From positions 12,470 to 76,469 of the forward strand of contig JBGQJC010000006.1 of assembly GCA_041498815.1 (NCBI GenBank): a stretch of 64,000 nt of DNA, written 5' to 3'. Positions 24,840 to 33,375 of the stretch are shown one piece after another (position 1 is the first letter of the stretch; the number at the start of each line of letters is the position of its first letter). This DNA is from DATDPM01 sp041498815. GTDB lineage: Bacteria; Pseudomonadota; Alphaproteobacteria; DATDPM01. The position numbers and the translations under genes are program-made. The notes below the pieces were generated by a model, which worked only from the letters and a program-made list of their open reading frames with translations, ran no database searches and was not told the DNA's origin.

Positions 24840-25934
24840 CTATTGGACGCTGGGGATGAGGCCGGCAAGCCGGCCGCCGCGCAACTTGGCGCGATCGAGC
24901 GGCTCGAGATTATTCGCCCGGATCAAGGACTGGATCGCGTCGATATAGTCCGCGCGGCGCTCGGAATAGGCATAGAGCGACGAGGCCAGCTCGTAGCCGT
25001 TGAGCTCCTGGCCGCGGGCGCGCGTCTCGGCGCGCTGCTTGCGGAACTGGCGGTAGGCATCATGGATGTTGAGGTTGTGGGCGTAGGACTGAACGGCATC
25101 GAGGAGATGGTCGTAGCTGCGGACCAGATGGCGCTTGCCGTCGTCGCGATGGGTCGGCACCAGCCCGGCATCCTCGGCAAAAGTGTATTGGCCGAAGGCG
25201 GCGTTGCCTTCGCTCATGAAGCGCGAGGTGCCCCAGCCGGACTCCTCGGCCGCCTGGGCCAAGGCCAGCGAGGGCGGGATGACATCGACCCGGGTCAAAA
25301 GCTGGTCGAAATCGGGCTTTTCCAGCCCGTAGCGCGCCGCCAGGTCGTTGAGCCAGGCCGCCTCTTCGGCGGTGGGGGCGCGGCCCGATTCGGAACGGGC
25401 GCGCAGCGCCAACAGCCTGCCGCGTTCGAGCAAGATGGACTCGTTCACCTTGAGGACGAGAGGCAGCATCGTCCGGGTGAAGAGCTCTTTGCGCGTGTCG
25501 GTGGAGGATAAGGATTTGAGATCGGAGGGGAGGCTGGCGAGGAACACCCGCGGCACTTCGACCTGGTCGCCGCGGCCGAGGTTATAGCCCATGCCGGCGA
25601 AAAGATCGGTGAGCTTCTCGGTCGAGCCCACTTGCATGACCTGGGCAGGCTTCTCGAGCCCGCCCGACGAGGCGACCACGACCGGCCCGGCCTGCGCCGC
25701 AACATCATCCGAGGGAACCCACGACCCCAAAGCTTGCAGACGCAGGTCGACAAGCTTGGGCGCGATCAGGGGCGCCACCCTGGGCAGCGCCACCGCCATA
25801 TAGAGCGCCGCCACGCACAGCGTGAGCGCCCCCAGCGCCGCATAGATGAAGTCCTGGTCCTGCCGGCTCTTGGGCCGGATCACCCGAATTTCGGAACCGT
25901 CTTTGCCACTCACTACGCTTGCCTCCTTGGACAT
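24840..25934 (-). CDS. Bax-like glucosaminidase-domain protein
   Basis: 364 residues, one N-terminal membrane anchor (FIYAALGALTLCVAALYMAV, about 30-50), a middle region, and a C-terminal glucosaminidase domain: LLTRVDVIPPSLALAQAAEESGWGTSRF, GNAAFGQYTF, LLDAVQSYAHNLNIHDAYRQFR, ELASSLYAYSERRADYIDAIQSLI. This matches E. coli Bax and related putative peptidoglycan hydrolases; the EES of AAEESGWG would hold the catalytic Glu. It should be tethered in the inner membrane facing the periplasm. Confidence 0.84.
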   Translation of the reverse strand: MSKEASVVSGKDGSEIRVIRPKSRQDQDFIYAALGALTLCVAALYMAVALPRVAPLIAPKLVDLRLQALGSWVPSDDVAAQAGPVVVASSGGLEKPAQVMQVGSTEKLTDLFAGMGYNLGRGDQVEVPRVFLASLPSDLKSLSSTDTRKELFTRTMLPLVLKVNESILLERGRLLALRARSESGRAPTAEEAAWLNDLAARYGLEKPDFDQLLTRVDVIPPSLALAQAAEESGWGTSRFMSEGNAAFGQYTFAEDAGLVPTHRDDGKRHLVRSYDHLLDAVQSYAHNLNIHDAYRQFRKQRAETRARGQELNGYELASSLYAYSERRADYIDAIQSLIRANNLEPLDRAKLRGGRLAGLIPSVQ

Positions 25935-26209
25935 CCGCAATAGTTTGTTATCGGTCGCCCTGTGGCCGGCACATCAGACTCAAATTTTAATGGATTGTTA
26001 AGCCGAATTGTCGCAACGGCTCGTCCGATTCCCCTGGGCGAGATTGATACACTCCGGTGTGAGGTTCAGAGTTTCGCCGAAAATTGTGGCGATATTAGGG
26101 AGAAGGGAGGGCGGGAGGATGGAATTTTCGCTTGTGGCCCAAACGCAACGAGAAGGCTAAGTAACCAGTCTGACATACAAAATATAGTTAATCGGCTGGA
26201 TTCCGGGTT
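25935..26209. other. Intergenic, relatively AT-rich, no gene recognised
   Basis: About 275 nt between bax (minus) and nfuA (minus). It is visibly poorer in GC than its surroundings and must hold the bax-like gene's promoter, but I cannot pick a convincing -35/-10 pair. A GTG-started 83-codon plus-strand frame (25962-26213) runs through it; it has no ribosome site and overlaps the nfuA stop, so I do not call it. Confidence 0.5.
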
Positions 26210-26761
26210 TTAGAGGACCGGCCGGACCTCGATAACCTCCGGGATATAGTGCCGGAGCATGTTTTCGATTCCGGTCTTGAGCGTCAGGGTCGAACTGGGG
26301 CATCCGGAGCAGGATCCGCGCATATTTAAATAAACCACCCCGTTCTCGAAACCCTCGAAGGTGATGTCCCCGCCGTCGGCCGCGACCGCGGGACGGACTC
26401 TGGTTTCGATGAGCTCCTTGATCTGGGCGACGATCTCGTCGTCGTCCTCGCTCGGCGCTTCCGCCTCGCCGCCGGTATCCGAAACCGCGGCCTCGCCCGA
26501 GACGAAATGGTCCATGAGGGCATGCAGGATCATGGGCTTTAAGGCCAGCCAATCCTTGTCCGTAGCCTTGGTCACGGTGATGAAATCGGCGCCCAGGAAA
26601 ACGCCGGCCACCCCTTCGACCTCGAACAGGCGAAGGGCCAAGGGCGAAGCCGACGCCGTGTCCTTATTCGGGAAATCGGCGTTGCCCTTTGCCATCACTT
26701 CGCGGCCGGGCAGGAACTTGAGCGTCGCCGGATTGGGAGTCTGCTCGGTCTGGATAAACAT
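26210..26761 (-). CDS. nfuA: NfuA-type Fe-S cluster scaffold/carrier
   Basis: 183 residues with the N-terminal Nfu domain (MFIQTEQTPNPATLKFLPG, VEGVAGVFLGADFITVTK) and the C-terminal NifU domain holding CSGCPSS (CxxC, about residue 150) and RPAVAADGGDITFEG. It carries [4Fe-4S] clusters to client enzymes; nth, miaB and the DUF1848 protein in this window are plausible kinds of client. It follows usp by 123 nt, with a hairpin between. Confidence 0.95.
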   Translation of the reverse strand: MFIQTEQTPNPATLKFLPGREVMAKGNADFPNKDTASASPLALRLFEVEGVAGVFLGADFITVTKATDKDWLALKPMILHALMDHFVSGEAAVSDTGGEAEAPSEDDDEIVAQIKELIETRVRPAVAADGGDITFEGFENGVVYLNMRGSCSGCPSSTLTLKTGIENMLRHYIPEVIEVRPVL

Positions 26762-26858
26762 GGGGCACCTCGAGACAATGGCCGCCGCGGGCAGCCTTTA
26801 ACATGGCATGCGCCCGCCCGCATTCAACCCTGTTGCCATCAGGGATTAGCGGGGCCTT

Positions 26859-26881
26859 AAACCCTAATCAGCCTAGGGTTT
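26859..26881 (-). terminator. Inverted repeat after usp
   Basis: AAACCCTA (26859-26866) and TAGGGTTT (26874-26881) form an 8-bp perfect stem with a 7-nt loop, starting 3 nt after the usp stop. The 3' arm ends in TTT only, so it is a plausible but weak intrinsic terminator. Confidence 0.5.
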
Positions 26882-26884
26882 CAA

Positions 26885-27367
26885 TTAAGTGAGGGATTCC
26901 AACTGTTCCTCGGTGAGGTTGCCCGGCACGATCGTGACCGGGACCTTGAGCCGGTTCATGAACCGCCCGGTCAAGGCGGAAATGAGCGGGCCCGGCCCGG
27001 TCGGGTCGGTCGAGGCGGCCAAGACCAGGATCGAGATGCCGGGGTCTTCCTCGATCAGCTTCAAGAGCTCATCGCGTCTGGAGCCTTCACGGACGTGCAA
27101 CACCGGCATGCTGCCCGCCCATTTGTTGACCTCGGCCGAAAGATCGTGGAGCAGCGCTTCGGCTTCGGAACGGCGTTCCTCCTGGGCGAGATTCTCGACC
27201 GCCATCCATTGCAGGAAATCGGACGGCTCGATTACGTAGAGAAGCGCAACTTTGCCCCCCACCGATTTCGCCCGGAGGCTGGCGTAGCGCAGCGCCACGC
27301 GCATCTCTTCGCTCTCGTCCACGACAACGAGAAAAACGCGCTCGCCTTTGTCCCCTCTTTTCACCAT
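26885..27367 (-). CDS. Universal stress protein (UspA family)
   Basis: 160 residues with the Usp fold: VFLVVVDESEEMRVALRYA at the N-terminus and the C-terminal ILVLAASTDP and GPLISALTGRFMNRLKVPVTIVPG, where GRFMNRLKVPVTIV is the nucleotide-loop region (G-x2-x-x9-G-[ST] only partly kept). Start follows the Alph_Pro_TM gene stop by 3 nt, so they are one operon. A Usp next to nfuA is a recurring alphaproteobacterial arrangement, to my recollection. Confidence 0.88.
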   Translation of the reverse strand: MVKRGDKGERVFLVVVDESEEMRVALRYASLRAKSVGGKVALLYVIEPSDFLQWMAVENLAQEERRSEAEALLHDLSAEVNKWAGSMPVLHVREGSRRDELLKLIEEDPGISILVLAASTDPTGPGPLISALTGRFMNRLKVPVTIVPGNLTEEQLESLT

Positions 27368-27370
27368 GAC

Positions 27371-28132
27371 CTAGACCTTCCGCAGTCCGAGGGCCCCGAT
27401 CCATCCTGCCATCACCGCAATTGCGACGGCAACGAGGCCGTAAAAAGCCGGATCCTGTTGGGCGCGATCGTAGACCGCGGCGCTCAAGCCAACTTTTGTA
27501 ATAAAGAGCGGCCAGCGCTGGGCGTTTTCGATCGCGCCGTCGCGAACCAAGAACACCTCGACGGTATAGGGGCCGGTGGCGACCGTGGCCGGAAAAGCCA
27601 CGGTGGTGCGGAACAGCCGCCCGCCCAGGAACGTCACCTGCCCGGGCCCGGCGCCATAAAGCCCTTCGCGCGCCTTGGCGCGCACCAACGCGGCGCGGAA
27701 CTTTTCGGTTTCGGCGTTGACGGACCTGTCGGCCGCCGCGACGCGGACATGATCGAGGCCGGCTTCGATCCCGGCAAGCGCCGGGCCGGACGCGATCAGA
27801 TCGAGCGGGCGCGAGCTCGCGACATAATAAAAAGCGGGTGCGCGGTCGAAGCTCATCCAATCCCGGTTGACCCAGATTCCGGCGAAACGCTCCTTGCGTC
27901 GCACCACGACCGGCTGGTTGGGGCCGCGCACCACCACGATGACATCGCCGTTGCCGTCGGTCGCCCCGAACAGCAGCACTTCGGCGCCCGAGAAACCGAG
28001 CGTGATGTCGATGCGCCGTTTCGACAGGTCGGCCACCAGATAATCGGCCCGAGCCGGAATTGCGCCGAGCAAAACGGCGGCAACGACCGCGGCCGATAAC
28101 GCCCCAAGCAGAATGGCACGCGCGCGCCTCAT
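27371..28132 (-). CDS. Alph_Pro_TM / TIGR02186-family membrane-anchored protein
   Basis: 253 residues: signal peptide (AILLGALSAAVVAAVLLGAI, cut near ARA-DY), a periplasmic beta-rich body that begins DYLVADLSKRRIDITLGFSGAEVLLFGAT, and a C-terminal membrane helix (FYGLVAVAIAVMAGWIGALGL) with a short basic tail. I recognise the family (putative transmembrane protein of alphaproteobacteria), whose function is unknown. It overlaps safE by ATGA (28129-28132) and abuts usp. The constant pairing with a TauE/SafE exporter suggests a periplasmic partner of that exporter; this is inference. Confidence 0.83.
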   Translation of the reverse strand: MRRARAILLGALSAAVVAAVLLGAIPARADYLVADLSKRRIDITLGFSGAEVLLFGATDGNGDVIVVVRGPNQPVVVRRKERFAGIWVNRDWMSFDRAPAFYYVASSRPLDLIASGPALAGIEAGLDHVRVAAADRSVNAETEKFRAALVRAKAREGLYGAGPGQVTFLGGRLFRTTVAFPATVATGPYTVEVFLVRDGAIENAQRWPLFITKVGLSAAVYDRAQQDPAFYGLVAVAIAVMAGWIGALGLRKV

Positions 28133-29049
28133 GGCTGAAACGGCACCTGGAGCGAATAGATATCGTTGGGCGGCGCCACCAGCCCGAAGGCGAGGTTCGC
28201 GCACACCGCGATCACGATGAGGCCCAACAAAATTCGAATCTGTTCGCCGCGCAGCTTGGTTCCGACGCGGGCGCCCAGCTGGGCGCCCGCCATGCCGCCC
28301 GCGAGCAGCACGACCGCCAGGAACAGATCGACCGTATGGGTGTGGATCGACTGGAGCACGGTCACGTTGACGGCGACGAAGATGATTTGGAACAGCGAAG
28401 TCCCGACCACGACCGCGGTCGGCATGCCAAGCACATAGATCATGGCGGGAACCATGATGAAACCGCCCCCCACCCCCATGATCGCGGCCAAGATGCCGAC
28501 GAAAAAGCCGAGGCCCAAGGGCAGGAGCGCGCTGATATAGAGCTTGGACTTGCGGAACCGGACCTTGAGGGGAAGGCCGTGGAGCCAGATGTGCTGGTGC
28601 AGCTTGGCCTTGGCCCCGGGCTGCCGGCGCTGGCGCAGCAGCGCACGCACGCTTTCCCACAGCATCAGCCCGCCGATCGCCCCCAAAAACAGGACATAGG
28701 AGACGAGGATGACGAGATCGATTTGCCCCATCACCCGCAAGAGGGCGAAAAGCGCCACGCCCGCGGTCGAGCCGACAAGCCCGCCCACGAGCAGGATCAG
28801 CCCCATCTTGAAATCCACGTTGCCGCGCCGCCAATGGAGGAGCGCCCCCGAAAGCGAGGCGCCGATGATCTGATTGGCCTGGGTCGCAACCGCGACCGGC
28901 GGCGGGATGCCGAGGAAGATCAGAAGCGGCGTCGCCAAGAAACCTCCGCCGACGCCGAACAAGCTGGAGAGGAACCCGACCCCGGCCCCCATCGCCAAAA
29001 GCAGGAACACATCGACCGAAACCTCGGCGATGGGGAGATAGATTTGCAT
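28129..29049 (-). CDS. TauE/SafE-family (TSUP) sulfite/anion exporter
   Basis: 306 residues, about eight membrane segments. Both repeats of the family show the glycine-rich signature: SSLFGVGGGFLATPLL near the N-terminus and AAIMGVGGGFIMVPAMIYVLGM in the second half. Members export sulfite, sulfonates or other small anions across the inner membrane. Downstream Alph_Pro_TM and Usp genes form one operon with it; 204 nt separate it from trpS upstream. Confidence 0.9.
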   Translation of the reverse strand: MQIYLPIAEVSVDVFLLLAMGAGVGFLSSLFGVGGGFLATPLLIFLGIPPPVAVATQANQIIGASLSGALLHWRRGNVDFKMGLILLVGGLVGSTAGVALFALLRVMGQIDLVILVSYVLFLGAIGGLMLWESVRALLRQRRQPGAKAKLHQHIWLHGLPLKVRFRKSKLYISALLPLGLGFFVGILAAIMGVGGGFIMVPAMIYVLGMPTAVVVGTSLFQIIFVAVNVTVLQSIHTHTVDLFLAVVLLAGGMAGAQLGARVGTKLRGEQIRILLGLIVIAVCANLAFGLVAPPNDIYSLQVPFQP

Positions 29050-29253
29050 CAGCGGCTTTCCCCGCCCAGGCTTGGAGGCGGACTCGATCGGGCGCGAATA
29101 CTGGCCGGGTTCATGATGAGCGCGCTTCCGGAACGCGAAAACGCGCCATTGATGGCACAGAAACCGGCGCGGGAAAAGATTCGCCGCTCTTTGAACCGGC
29201 GCATTTATCCCGGACGTCGGAGCGGACCTTGCCGGCGAGAAGAGTAGCGGATG

Positions 29254-30252
29254 CTAGGGCCGCAGGAGCCCGACGGTGTCCTGGACCTCGGCGAGCGTTT
29301 TCCCGGCGATTGCCCGCGCGCGCTCGACGCCATTGCGCAGCGTTTGGTCTATGTAACCGGGATCGGCCTTGAGCCGCTTCATTTCGGCCCCGATGGGACC
29401 GAGCGTTGCGACCGCGAGTTCGGCGAGCGCCGATTTGAAGCCCGAGAACTGGGCACCGGCGAACCGGGACAGCGCCTGCGCCCGGCTTTCACCCGCAAGC
29501 GCCGCATAGATGCCGATGAGATTGGCGGCTTCGGGCCGCGTTGCCAGCCCGTCCAGCGTCTCGGGCAAGGGTTCGGGATCGGTCTTGGCCTTGCGGATCT
29601 TGAGCGTGATGGCGGCGGCATCGTCGGTCATGTTGATGCGCGAATAGTCGGAGGGGTCCGACTTGCTCATCTTGGCGGTGCCGTCGCGAAAGCTCATGAC
29701 GCGCGCCGCCTCGCCCAGGATCTGGGGTTCGGGAAGCGGAAAGACGTCGCGCCCAAAGCGGCGGTTGAAGGCGCCGGCGATGTCGCGGGCGAGCTCCAGA
29801 TGCTGTTTCTGATCCTCGCCCACCGGGACATGGGTCGCCTTGTAGACCAGGATGTCGGCCGCCATCAGGACCGGATAGGCGTACAAGCCCAGCCCCGCCT
29901 GGTCGCGCTCTTTCCCCGCCTTCTCCTTGAATTGGGTCATGCGGTTGAGCCAGCCCAAAGGCGTGATGCACCCCAAAATCCAGGCAAGCTCGCTGTGCGC
30001 CGGAACTTGGCTTTGGTTGAAGATGATGCAGCGCTTGGGATCGATCCCGGCCGCGATATAGGCGGCGGCCACCTCGCGGATGTGCTCCCTCAAGGCCTCG
30101 GGCTCTTGGGGGAGCGTGATGGCATGAAGATCGACGATGCAGAAGATGCACTCGAATTCCCGCTGCAGCGCCACCCAATTGCGGATCGCCCCCAGGTAAT
30201 TGCCGAGATGAAGATTGCCGGTGGGCTGGACGCCCGAGAAGATGCGGTCCAT
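29254..30252 (-). CDS. trpS: Tryptophanyl-tRNA synthetase
   Basis: Class I synthetase, 332 residues. The HIGH-like motif is PTGNLHLGNYLGAI (about residue 10) and the KMSKS motif is intact (KMSKSDPSDYSRINMTDDA, about 195). It charges tRNA-Trp. It follows glnD at 175 nt; in many alphaproteobacteria murJ lies between. Confidence 0.97.
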   Translation of the reverse strand: MDRIFSGVQPTGNLHLGNYLGAIRNWVALQREFECIFCIVDLHAITLPQEPEALREHIREVAAAYIAAGIDPKRCIIFNQSQVPAHSELAWILGCITPLGWLNRMTQFKEKAGKERDQAGLGLYAYPVLMAADILVYKATHVPVGEDQKQHLELARDIAGAFNRRFGRDVFPLPEPQILGEAARVMSFRDGTAKMSKSDPSDYSRINMTDDAAAITLKIRKAKTDPEPLPETLDGLATRPEAANLIGIYAALAGESRAQALSRFAGAQFSGFKSALAELAVATLGPIGAEMKRLKADPGYIDQTLRNGVERARAIAGKTLAEVQDTVGLLRP

Positions 30253-30336
30253 CGCTGAGCTTCGGCGGGTCGCGGACGGGAAGGCTGTTATCGTCGCCTA
30301 GGTCGCGGCGGTCAAGCGCCAGAGCCGGAAGCTCGC

Positions 30337-30417
30337 TCAAACATCGGAGGCCGCGAAAGCCCGGCGCAGCTCGGCCATCTTGGCCGCCCCCAGGGCCTCG
30401 GCGCCCCCGGAAAAGCC
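30337..30417 (-). pseudogene. Possible C-terminal remnant of murJ
   Basis: Between glnD and trpS a minus-strand frame ends EALGAAKMAELRRAFAASDV and stop at 30337. A hydrophobic-glycine then basic helix of the type ALGA-x3-x-ELRRA resembles the end of alphaproteobacterial MurJ/MviN proteins, and murJ is expected at this spot. The stretch is only about 26 codons and the resemblance is from memory, so this is speculative. Confidence 0.25.
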
Positions 30418-30425
30418 GGGGCGCC
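30400..30425 (-). terminator. Strong GC hairpin after glnD
   Basis: GGCGCCCCCGG (30400-30410) pairs with CCGGGGCGCC (30416-30425) around a 5-nt loop, with one bulged C. It lies 2 nt after the glnD stop. No U-tract follows, so it may be a stability element or a repeated hairpin like those at 21272, 53575 and 55457. Confidence 0.5.
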
Positions 30426-30427
30426 GG

Positions 30428-33292
30428 TCAGCGCGCCGCCACTCGCGCCCGGCCACGCTGGCGGGGACGCGCCACGGCGCGCGCCCGGGAGCGGCGTTTC
30501 GAGCGTGGCTCCGACTTGATCGGCGAGGGCGCCGGTTCTTCGGCACCGGCCTCGGCCAAAACCGCCAAAAGACCGGCTTTGATCTTTTCCAGCTTTGCCT
30601 TGTTCTCGATCTTCGACCCGAAGATGTCCTTCACATAGAAAACGTCCACCACCCGCTCGCCGTAGGTCGAGATCTTGGCGCTCGCGATTTGGAGGCCGAG
30701 CGCGGTCAGCGTGCGCGTGAGATCGAAGAGGAGGCCGGGCCGGTCGCGGCCGTTCACCTCGATCACGGTATGGGCGGAGCTTGCCGCGTCGTCGATCAAC
30801 ACCCGGGGCACCACCTTGAACACGCGGGTGCGGCTGGGCCATACCGCCGGCCTCATCGACAATTCCTGGGTCAGGCGTTTCTTGCCTCCGAGCGCGGTCA
30901 AGATGGAGGTTTCCAGGTCCGCGAGCCGATCGCGGCCTTCATAAGGTCCGCCACCCGATTGCGCCCCCCAGGCCAGGGTGTCCTGGACCCAGAAAGTGTC
31001 GAGCGCCATGCCGTTGGTCATGGTGAAGATCTTCGCATCCACGATGTTGCCACCCGAGACCGCAATGGCGCCGGCCATGGTGGAAAAGAGCCCGGCGTGA
31101 TCGCCGGTATAGATGGTGAGCTCGGTCGCGCCGCGGGCGCGATCGACCCGGGTTTCGATGGCGACGGGTTTTTTATCACGCTCGGCCGCGCGCACGAGAC
31201 GGGCATGGCGGCTTTGAGTCGCCGGATCGAGCCCGAGCCAATAATCGGCATAGCCGAGCGCCGCAAACCATGAGAAATCGAGATCGGTCCAATCGGAAAG
31301 CTCCTTGCGCAACGCGGCTTTCGCGGCTTCGACGCGGGCCTGTTTGCGCTCGGCCAGAATGCCGCCGGTCATGAAATCTTCGCTGCTGAAATAAAGCTCG
31401 CGCAGCAACGCGGCCTTCCAACTGTTCCACACCGTCGGCCCCGTCGCCTTCATGTCGGCGACGGTGAGAATCAGCAGAAGCCGGAGCCGTTCCGCCGATT
31501 GCACGATTTCGACGAAATCGCTGACCGTCTTGGGATCGGCGAGGTCGCGGCGCTGGGCGGTGTAGCTCATGATCAGATGTTGGCGCACGAGCCAAGCGAC
31601 CGTTTCGGTTTCCTCTTCGCTAAGCCCCAAGCGCGGGCAAAGCTTTTGCGCGACCTCGGCGCCGAGTGTGGAGTGGTCGCCGCCCCGCCCCTTGGCGATG
31701 TCGTGGAGCATGACGGCGAGATAGAGCACGCGGCGCGACTGGATCATGTGGATGACCTGGGTCGAAATCGGATGCTCGTCGGCAAGTGTGCCGGCATCGA
31801 TGCGATGTAGAATCCCGATGGCCCGGATCGAGTGCTCGTCCACCGTATAGACGTGATACATGTCGTATTGCATCTGGGCCACGACCCGGCCGAAATCCGG
31901 GATGAACCGCCCCAGGACGCCCGCCTCGTTCAAACGCTTCAAGGCTTCTTCCGGGTCCTTGTCGGCGGCGGTCAGCATTTCCAGGAACAGGCGGTTCGCT
32001 TCCGGGTCTTCGCGTAGCTTCTTGTCCACGTGCTTCAAGTTGCGCGTGACGAGGCGCAGCGCCTGCGGATGAACGTCGAGACCGAAGGCCTGGGCGAGAC
32101 GGAACAGGCGCAGGAGATTGACCGGCGCTTTTTCGAAAATATCGGGCCGCGTCACCGTCAAGCGCCCGCGTTCCACATCGAAGCCGGCGGGCAAGTGCTT
32201 GCGCAACTTCAGGCGCTTCAGCGAGAAGCGCCGCGGCTTGTCGCCTTCGGAATCGATCGCGGCGCAGAAGATGCGGGTCAGATCGCCGACTTCCTTGGCA
32301 ACCAGAAAATAATGCTTCATGAACCGCTCGACGCCGAGCGAGCCGGCGTGGTCGGTGTAGCCCATGCGCCGTCCGATTTCCGGCTGGAGATCGAAGGTGA
32401 GACGCTCTTCGGGGCGCCCCGTGAGGTAATGGAGGTGGCAGCGCAGCGTCCACAGGAAATTCTGGGCGCGGGCGAAATCGTCCGCTTCCTTGCGCGTCAA
32501 GACGCCGCGCGCGACCAGTTCGTCCACCGCGTCGACGCGGTAGAAGGACTTGGCGATCCAGAATAGGGCGTGGAGATCGCGTAGCCCGCCCTTGCCCTCC
32601 TTTACATTGGGCTCGAGCACGTAACGAGAGTCTCCCATGCGCACATGGCGCAGGTTGCGCTCGGCGAGTTTTTCGTCGACGAACTCGGCGCCACGCTCCG
32701 CCACCAGTTGCTGGAATTTTTCCCTAAGCCCGGTATAGAGCGCCTCGTCGCCGGAGATGTAGCGCGATTCGAGAAGCGAGGTCAGGATGGTCTGGTCGGC
32801 CTTGGCGTGGCGAAGCGATTCGGGCATCGAGCGGGTGGCGTGGCCGATCTTGAGCCCCAGGTCCCACAATATATAAAGAATGAATTCGACGAGCCGCTCG
32901 GTCCGAAGCGTGCGCTTCGGCGGGACCAGAAAAAGAAGATCGATGTCGGAAAAAGGCGCCAATTCGCCGCGCCCGTAGCCGCCGACCGCTATCAGCGACA
33001 TGCGATCGGCCTCGGTCAGTTCCGGCGCGGGAAATACCCTGGTTTCCGCGAACTCCTGAATCGTGCGGATGATCTGATCGATGAGATAGGCGTTGCCGTG
33101 CACCACCTCGGTGCCGCTCGCCCCGCGCTCGAACCGGCGCCGGATTTCGCCGCACCCCGTGGCGAGCGCTTCTTTCAAGACCTCGATCAGGCCGCGGCGC
33201 AGGGATTCGGCCGGCCCGACGCCCGCCGCGACTTCGCCGATCTTAATTGCGAGCTTGCGGCGGTCGATGATCTTGCGCGGGTTTGGAACCAT
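30428..33292 (-). CDS. glnD: Bifunctional PII uridylyltransferase/uridylyl-removing enzyme
   Basis: GlnD senses glutamine and modifies PII proteins. The 954-residue product has the nucleotidyltransferase motif GGYGRGELAPFSDIDLLFL (about 105-123), the PII-UR linker, an HD domain (VMLHDIAKGRGGDHSTLGAEVA) and two C-terminal ACT domains (ELTIYTGDHAGLFSTMAGAIA and IEVNGRDRPGLLFDLTRTLTALGLQI). The last 30 residues are a basic arginine-rich tail. It is the first minus-strand gene here, divergent from the isochorismatase-fold gene. Confidence 0.97.
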   Translation of the reverse strand: MVPNPRKIIDRRKLAIKIGEVAAGVGPAESLRRGLIEVLKEALATGCGEIRRRFERGASGTEVVHGNAYLIDQIIRTIQEFAETRVFPAPELTEADRMSLIAVGGYGRGELAPFSDIDLLFLVPPKRTLRTERLVEFILYILWDLGLKIGHATRSMPESLRHAKADQTILTSLLESRYISGDEALYTGLREKFQQLVAERGAEFVDEKLAERNLRHVRMGDSRYVLEPNVKEGKGGLRDLHALFWIAKSFYRVDAVDELVARGVLTRKEADDFARAQNFLWTLRCHLHYLTGRPEERLTFDLQPEIGRRMGYTDHAGSLGVERFMKHYFLVAKEVGDLTRIFCAAIDSEGDKPRRFSLKRLKLRKHLPAGFDVERGRLTVTRPDIFEKAPVNLLRLFRLAQAFGLDVHPQALRLVTRNLKHVDKKLREDPEANRLFLEMLTAADKDPEEALKRLNEAGVLGRFIPDFGRVVAQMQYDMYHVYTVDEHSIRAIGILHRIDAGTLADEHPISTQVIHMIQSRRVLYLAVMLHDIAKGRGGDHSTLGAEVAQKLCPRLGLSEEETETVAWLVRQHLIMSYTAQRRDLADPKTVSDFVEIVQSAERLRLLLILTVADMKATGPTVWNSWKAALLRELYFSSEDFMTGGILAERKQARVEAAKAALRKELSDWTDLDFSWFAALGYADYWLGLDPATQSRHARLVRAAERDKKPVAIETRVDRARGATELTIYTGDHAGLFSTMAGAIAVSGGNIVDAKIFTMTNGMALDTFWVQDTLAWGAQSGGGPYEGRDRLADLETSILTALGGKKRLTQELSMRPAVWPSRTRVFKVVPRVLIDDAASSAHTVIEVNGRDRPGLLFDLTRTLTALGLQIASAKISTYGERVVDVFYVKDIFGSKIENKAKLEKIKAGLLAVLAEAGAEEPAPSPIKSEPRSKRRSRARAVARPRQRGRARVAAR

Positions 33293-33375
33293 GGCCTACC
33301 AGATGCCCCCAGGCGCCGGGGATTGCAAGCGCGGGGCCGAAAACCTAGGCTTTGAAGGTGCCAAGGGAGCGGAAA

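Noticed and set aside
25962..26213. 83-codon GTG-started frame in the AT-rich gap upstream of bax
   Set aside because: No ribosome site, no similarity I recognise, overlaps the nfuA stop.
27371..28834. 487-residue apparent extension of the Alph_Pro_TM protein
   Set aside because: The part upstream of 28132 overlaps safE in another phase and is arginine-rich; a signal peptide begins at 28132.
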